Part shown: piece by piece, positions 60,960 through 64,000 of the stretch
Position numbering within the stretch: position 1 is the stretch's first letter
How the letters are laid out: every line of letters starts with the position of its first letter
Notes under the pieces: generated by a model
Told to the model about the DNA's origin: nothing
What the model saw: only the letters and a program-made list of their open reading frames with translations
The model's database searches: none
DNA from: Ahaetulla prasina
Taxonomy: Eukaryota; Chordata; Lepidosauria; Squamata; Colubridae
Direction: 5' to 3'
Assembly (NCBI RefSeq): GCF_028640845.1
Contig: NC_080540.1
Location: 137,296,420 to 137,360,419 of the forward strand
Length of the DNA stretch: 64,000 nucleotides
Translations under genes and position numbers: made by a program

Positions 60960-62300
60960 GCCATTATCTTATTTGCTAATTTAGTAGCAAGTACTCATGA
61001 TAGTAACCATAAGAATGGGGTGCATTTATGTCTCAGCACCATTTCAAGAAAATCAGGATTCCTTCCCTTTGGTCATTTGAGGATCTATAGAAGAAAATTC
61101 TTTTAATTGGTACTATCAGACATGAAGTATCAAAATCCAGGCGACTGCTAGCAAGTAGTGAAGAAATACCAAGACCTTTGGTTCTGTGTTGCCATATATA
61201 GATTTTACCAGTCCTACTCGGGGCTTCTCACCTCAGTATCTTCCTTATAAAGCAAGATGGTCTGACTGAATGAGAAAGTCAAACAGTCTCCTGTGTAGCT
61301 TGTTGAAGGACCCTAACTAAGAAAGAGATTTGTTTTCAGAAACACAGTGGGATGTAATAAATGTAAGCCATGGCTGAGAATTATTTTTCTTCTAGTCATT
61401 TGTTGCATTTAGAGTCTTTCCCTTGTGGTTTCTGTTGCTCACCATGAAAAAAAGCAATTAAGAATCCAGAACACACTATTGACAAAGGATAAAACTGGGG
61501 AAGGATATAAAAAACAGAACTAAATACAAATATAGACAGGTATTTTGGTCACGGTCTGTTACATTTTCAGTATAACCCCTGAGTTGAATCTTCGCTTCTT
61601 TTATTGTTAAAAAAGATAAAAATTATTCTCAGGTTTTCAGAATTATGCAACATTTTATATTTGTGCTGGCATTTGCTTTTTATGTGCTTTTTTAAAGTAG
61701 ATTTTTCCACACCAAAATGTCTTGCAAGAGAAGACTGCCTCTCCACAGTGTGTGTTCATGAACATTTATTTGTGTGCTACCCATCTCACAGGAGAGAAAA
61801 AAATGTTTTATAAATCCCATTTTATAGAGAAAGAGTGGAGAAAATGAGGCTTCAGCAGGAGTAGATTTTCATTCAATTATTGTCAAAGTCAGGAAGGTAA
61901 ATGACAGAATAAAAACATCATACATCATTCCTGTAAAGAGAAGAGACCAGAATGGCTCTGCAGATTCATGAAACTCTTTAGAAAAGCATCATTATAGTCA
62001 CTCCTAGATACTTTGCTCCATTTTCAACAACAGAAAAACCTGTATGCTACTTGCAGTTTGACAAGAGCAGACTCTAGTAAACTGTGGCACTGTATTCATT
62101 TTGTCTTGATTAACATTCATCAAGAGAAACCAGAAGCATCGTAGAAAGCCCACTTTCATATAAAATCCAATAATCAGGAAAGAAAGATCTGCCTAAGCAG
62201 AAGAAGTTAAGGTTGGGCTGACATCTTTTGTACAACTCCAAGGAGATAGCAAGGCTCGTTATGAGGGATCAGAACACAAGGCTGTCTTTCACTGAGGAAT
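60960..62300. other. RPTOR intron, no feature seen
   Basis: No recognised repeat or coding signal. Confidence 0.5.
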
Positions 62301-62420
62301 AGAACAGAACAGAACAGAACAGAATAACAGAGTTGGAAGGGACCTTGGAGGTTTCCTAGTCCAACCCCCTGTTTAGGCAGGAAACCCTATACCATTTTAG
62401 ACAAATGGTTATCCAACATC
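62301..62420 (-). mobile_element. CR1 3' end, short
   Basis: (AGAAC)n tail at about 62301-62325 followed by 'gttggaagggaccttggagg' and 'ctagtccaaccccctgttta', the reverse of the CR1 terminus. Confidence 0.85.
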
Positions 62421-62429
62421 ATCATCTTG

Positions 62430-64000
62430 TTAGATCTCGTTGAATTTCATCCTTATCAGAATCTCCTGCATCTAGACATGGGATAAGGTTGCCTAGGTCC
62501 TTCCTCTTGCCTCTGCTAACATTTTATTCATTTAATTTGCTTACACATTCATGCAAAAGCAACCATAGACTCCCAAGCATTTGCAGACTGGGCTACAGTT
62601 GCGAATGTAAACGAACCTTCCTCTAAATGGGAACGATGGGAAAGCTGGCCTATTTAGCATCGCTAAAACTGAAACTGGCCTCCATCCATCCGGATCCTGC
62701 TGGATTTATTTTGTCACGCGGACCATAAACAAGATGATGAACTGCAAACTGTTTGGAAAATGCTTATCATTCAAAGTATTTGTTTCATGCTCACTTCAGA
62801 TCTCTTGCATTTTCCCAGCTGCCAGGGAAGCTAAAGGAATAATCAATGTGGGGTCCACATAAAGATCTAAACTGCCAATTTAACTTGTCCTTTCCTTTCC
62901 CCTCACTTCTATTTCTTCCATTAGATTCAAAAGCTGTCAGGAGCAAATCAAAGATCAAAGGAAAACCTCCCATTTCTTCATTTGCACAGTTGTCTCTAAC
63001 AAAATATCCTGGGTGTTAGTGATGGCTCTGGCTACAGACTGAAAGGAAGCAGGATAGAAAGATGAATTTTCTTTATAATTTTTATTGTTTAAATGTTGAC
63101 CGTTCCTATGACCAAACTCCAAAGGCAGCCTGATTTAACCTGGTGATTCTTAGCACCCTCTGACTTCAGGCAGGTCTTCCCACTGCTGTGGGTACTGGGT
63201 AGTTGCCTGAGGGCCTCCGGGGAATGAGGGCCATTTTTGATGATGTATTGGCATGTGGGCTAGACCATAATCTGCCATGCTGGTCCAATGTGGGCTGGCA
63301 GATGTGATCGGTGTTCGTCTAGGATATCTATCATGGCCTGTTCGCCTTGAGAGACCCTTCTGGACAGAGACATCCGATGACATAGCCCACAATTTCATTT
63401 ACTCACACAAGCCCCTTCGCCTCGTCAAGGCCCCCAACCATAAGAAAGGTAGACTGCATTTCTTTGTCACTTATTATATTACAAAACTCCTCAATTCAGT
63501 GTTTTACTGGCACTGGCATAAAATAATCCCATTGTATGATTTCACTCTGATTTCTATTCTCCCCACTACACTATACATTTGCGAGCTGTTTCAGGTGACA
63601 GAGTTAGAAAGTAAATACCAGCGTCTGGTTTGATTTTCTGACAAGAAATGTGGGCCTTTTCATGGTGTGAGAGGGTATGTTCTCTTTCGGGCATGCTAAT
63701 TATAGCTAGTATTTGTCTTTGTCTTTCTGGAAATGTCCTGGTGGATGTGATGAGAGATTAACTGGAAGGTCTTTGGACACTACTGTGTTGTAGAATTGCA
63801 GAAGAGACTGAATCATCTCCTCTTCCAACATCTCTTTTTATGACAACCTGATTTCATTGCTAAGAAGCTTAACTAGATATGGGAATGGAAACTCAAATTC
63901 CCTTGGCTTTTTTTGGTTAGAAGCAAGAGGGGTATTGAACTAATGCAAGACATCAATTTTTTTCTGTGCTTTGAAGCATAGTAACATCAAGTTAATGCAT
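62430..64000. other. RPTOR intron to window end
   Basis: No recognised exon. Open frames at 63150-63633 on both strands have no familiar motif and are treated as chance. Confidence 0.45.

Noticed and set aside
63150..63633. Overlapping open frames on both strands near the window end
   Set aside because: They do not match any remaining Raptor exon or any mobile-element protein I recognise, and have no splice-site support.
46785..64000. Next RPTOR WD40 exon
   Set aside because: I looked for the expected AGMVVDWEQETG-like coding sequence on the + strand and did not recognise it. It probably lies beyond the window.

Overview
The window is vertebrate genomic DNA, almost certainly from a squamate reptile (snake or lizard). 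The organism call rests on the repeats: Sauria-type tRNA SINEs with ACCTTT tails, L2 and CR1 LINEs with reptile-style 3' ends, a GATA/GACA (Bkm-like) array, and many short hAT-like and TA-flanked DNA elements. The only protein-coding gene I can support is RPTOR (Raptor, the scaffold subunit of mTORC1), on the + strand. Eight consecutive coding exons (A to H) are visible between 7229 and 46784. They correspond to residues about 801-1124 of human Raptor: the end of the alpha-solenoid, the phospho-regulated linker and the first WD40 repeats. The splice phases are compatible at all seven junctions. Earlier exons and the remaining WD40 exons lie outside the window, so the whole window is inferred to be intragenic.

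Layout. 1-4 kb: a nearly full-length L2 LINE on the minus strand, interrupted by a 572-bp solo LTR with a 5-bp target duplication. 7.2-17.0 kb: exons A-D, with CR1, SINE and DNA-element insertions between them. 17-39.6 kb: one very large intron holding a decayed non-LTR retrotransposon split by a CR1, nested SINE/DNA-element insertions and microsatellites. 39.6-41.8 kb: a 1.1-kb head-to-tail duplication carrying exon E twice. 42.3-46.8 kb: exons F-H, with a 1-kb hAT-like element in the intron between G and H. 46.8-64 kb: intron sequence with DNA elements, SINEs and an old L2, and no recognised next exon.

Most notable points. (1) Exon E and its flanks are duplicated in tandem. The copies appear to differ only by small indels in simple-sequence runs, and using both copies would create an immediate stop, so this is either an assembly artefact or a very recent duplication. 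(2) Four copies of a nonautonomous hAT-like family with termini near CAGGGGTGAAAT are present, each with a perfect 8-bp target duplication; one lies inside a SINE and one carries long internal hairpins. (3) The solo LTR contains a 54-bp tandem repeat in an open frame, a TATA box and an AP-1/NF-E2-like motif. (4) The mTOR-dependent phosphoserines of the Raptor linker are kept, but the position of human Thr908 is Asn. (5) Two unannotated splice-flanked open segments (24064 and 53790) are weak candidates for alternative exons.
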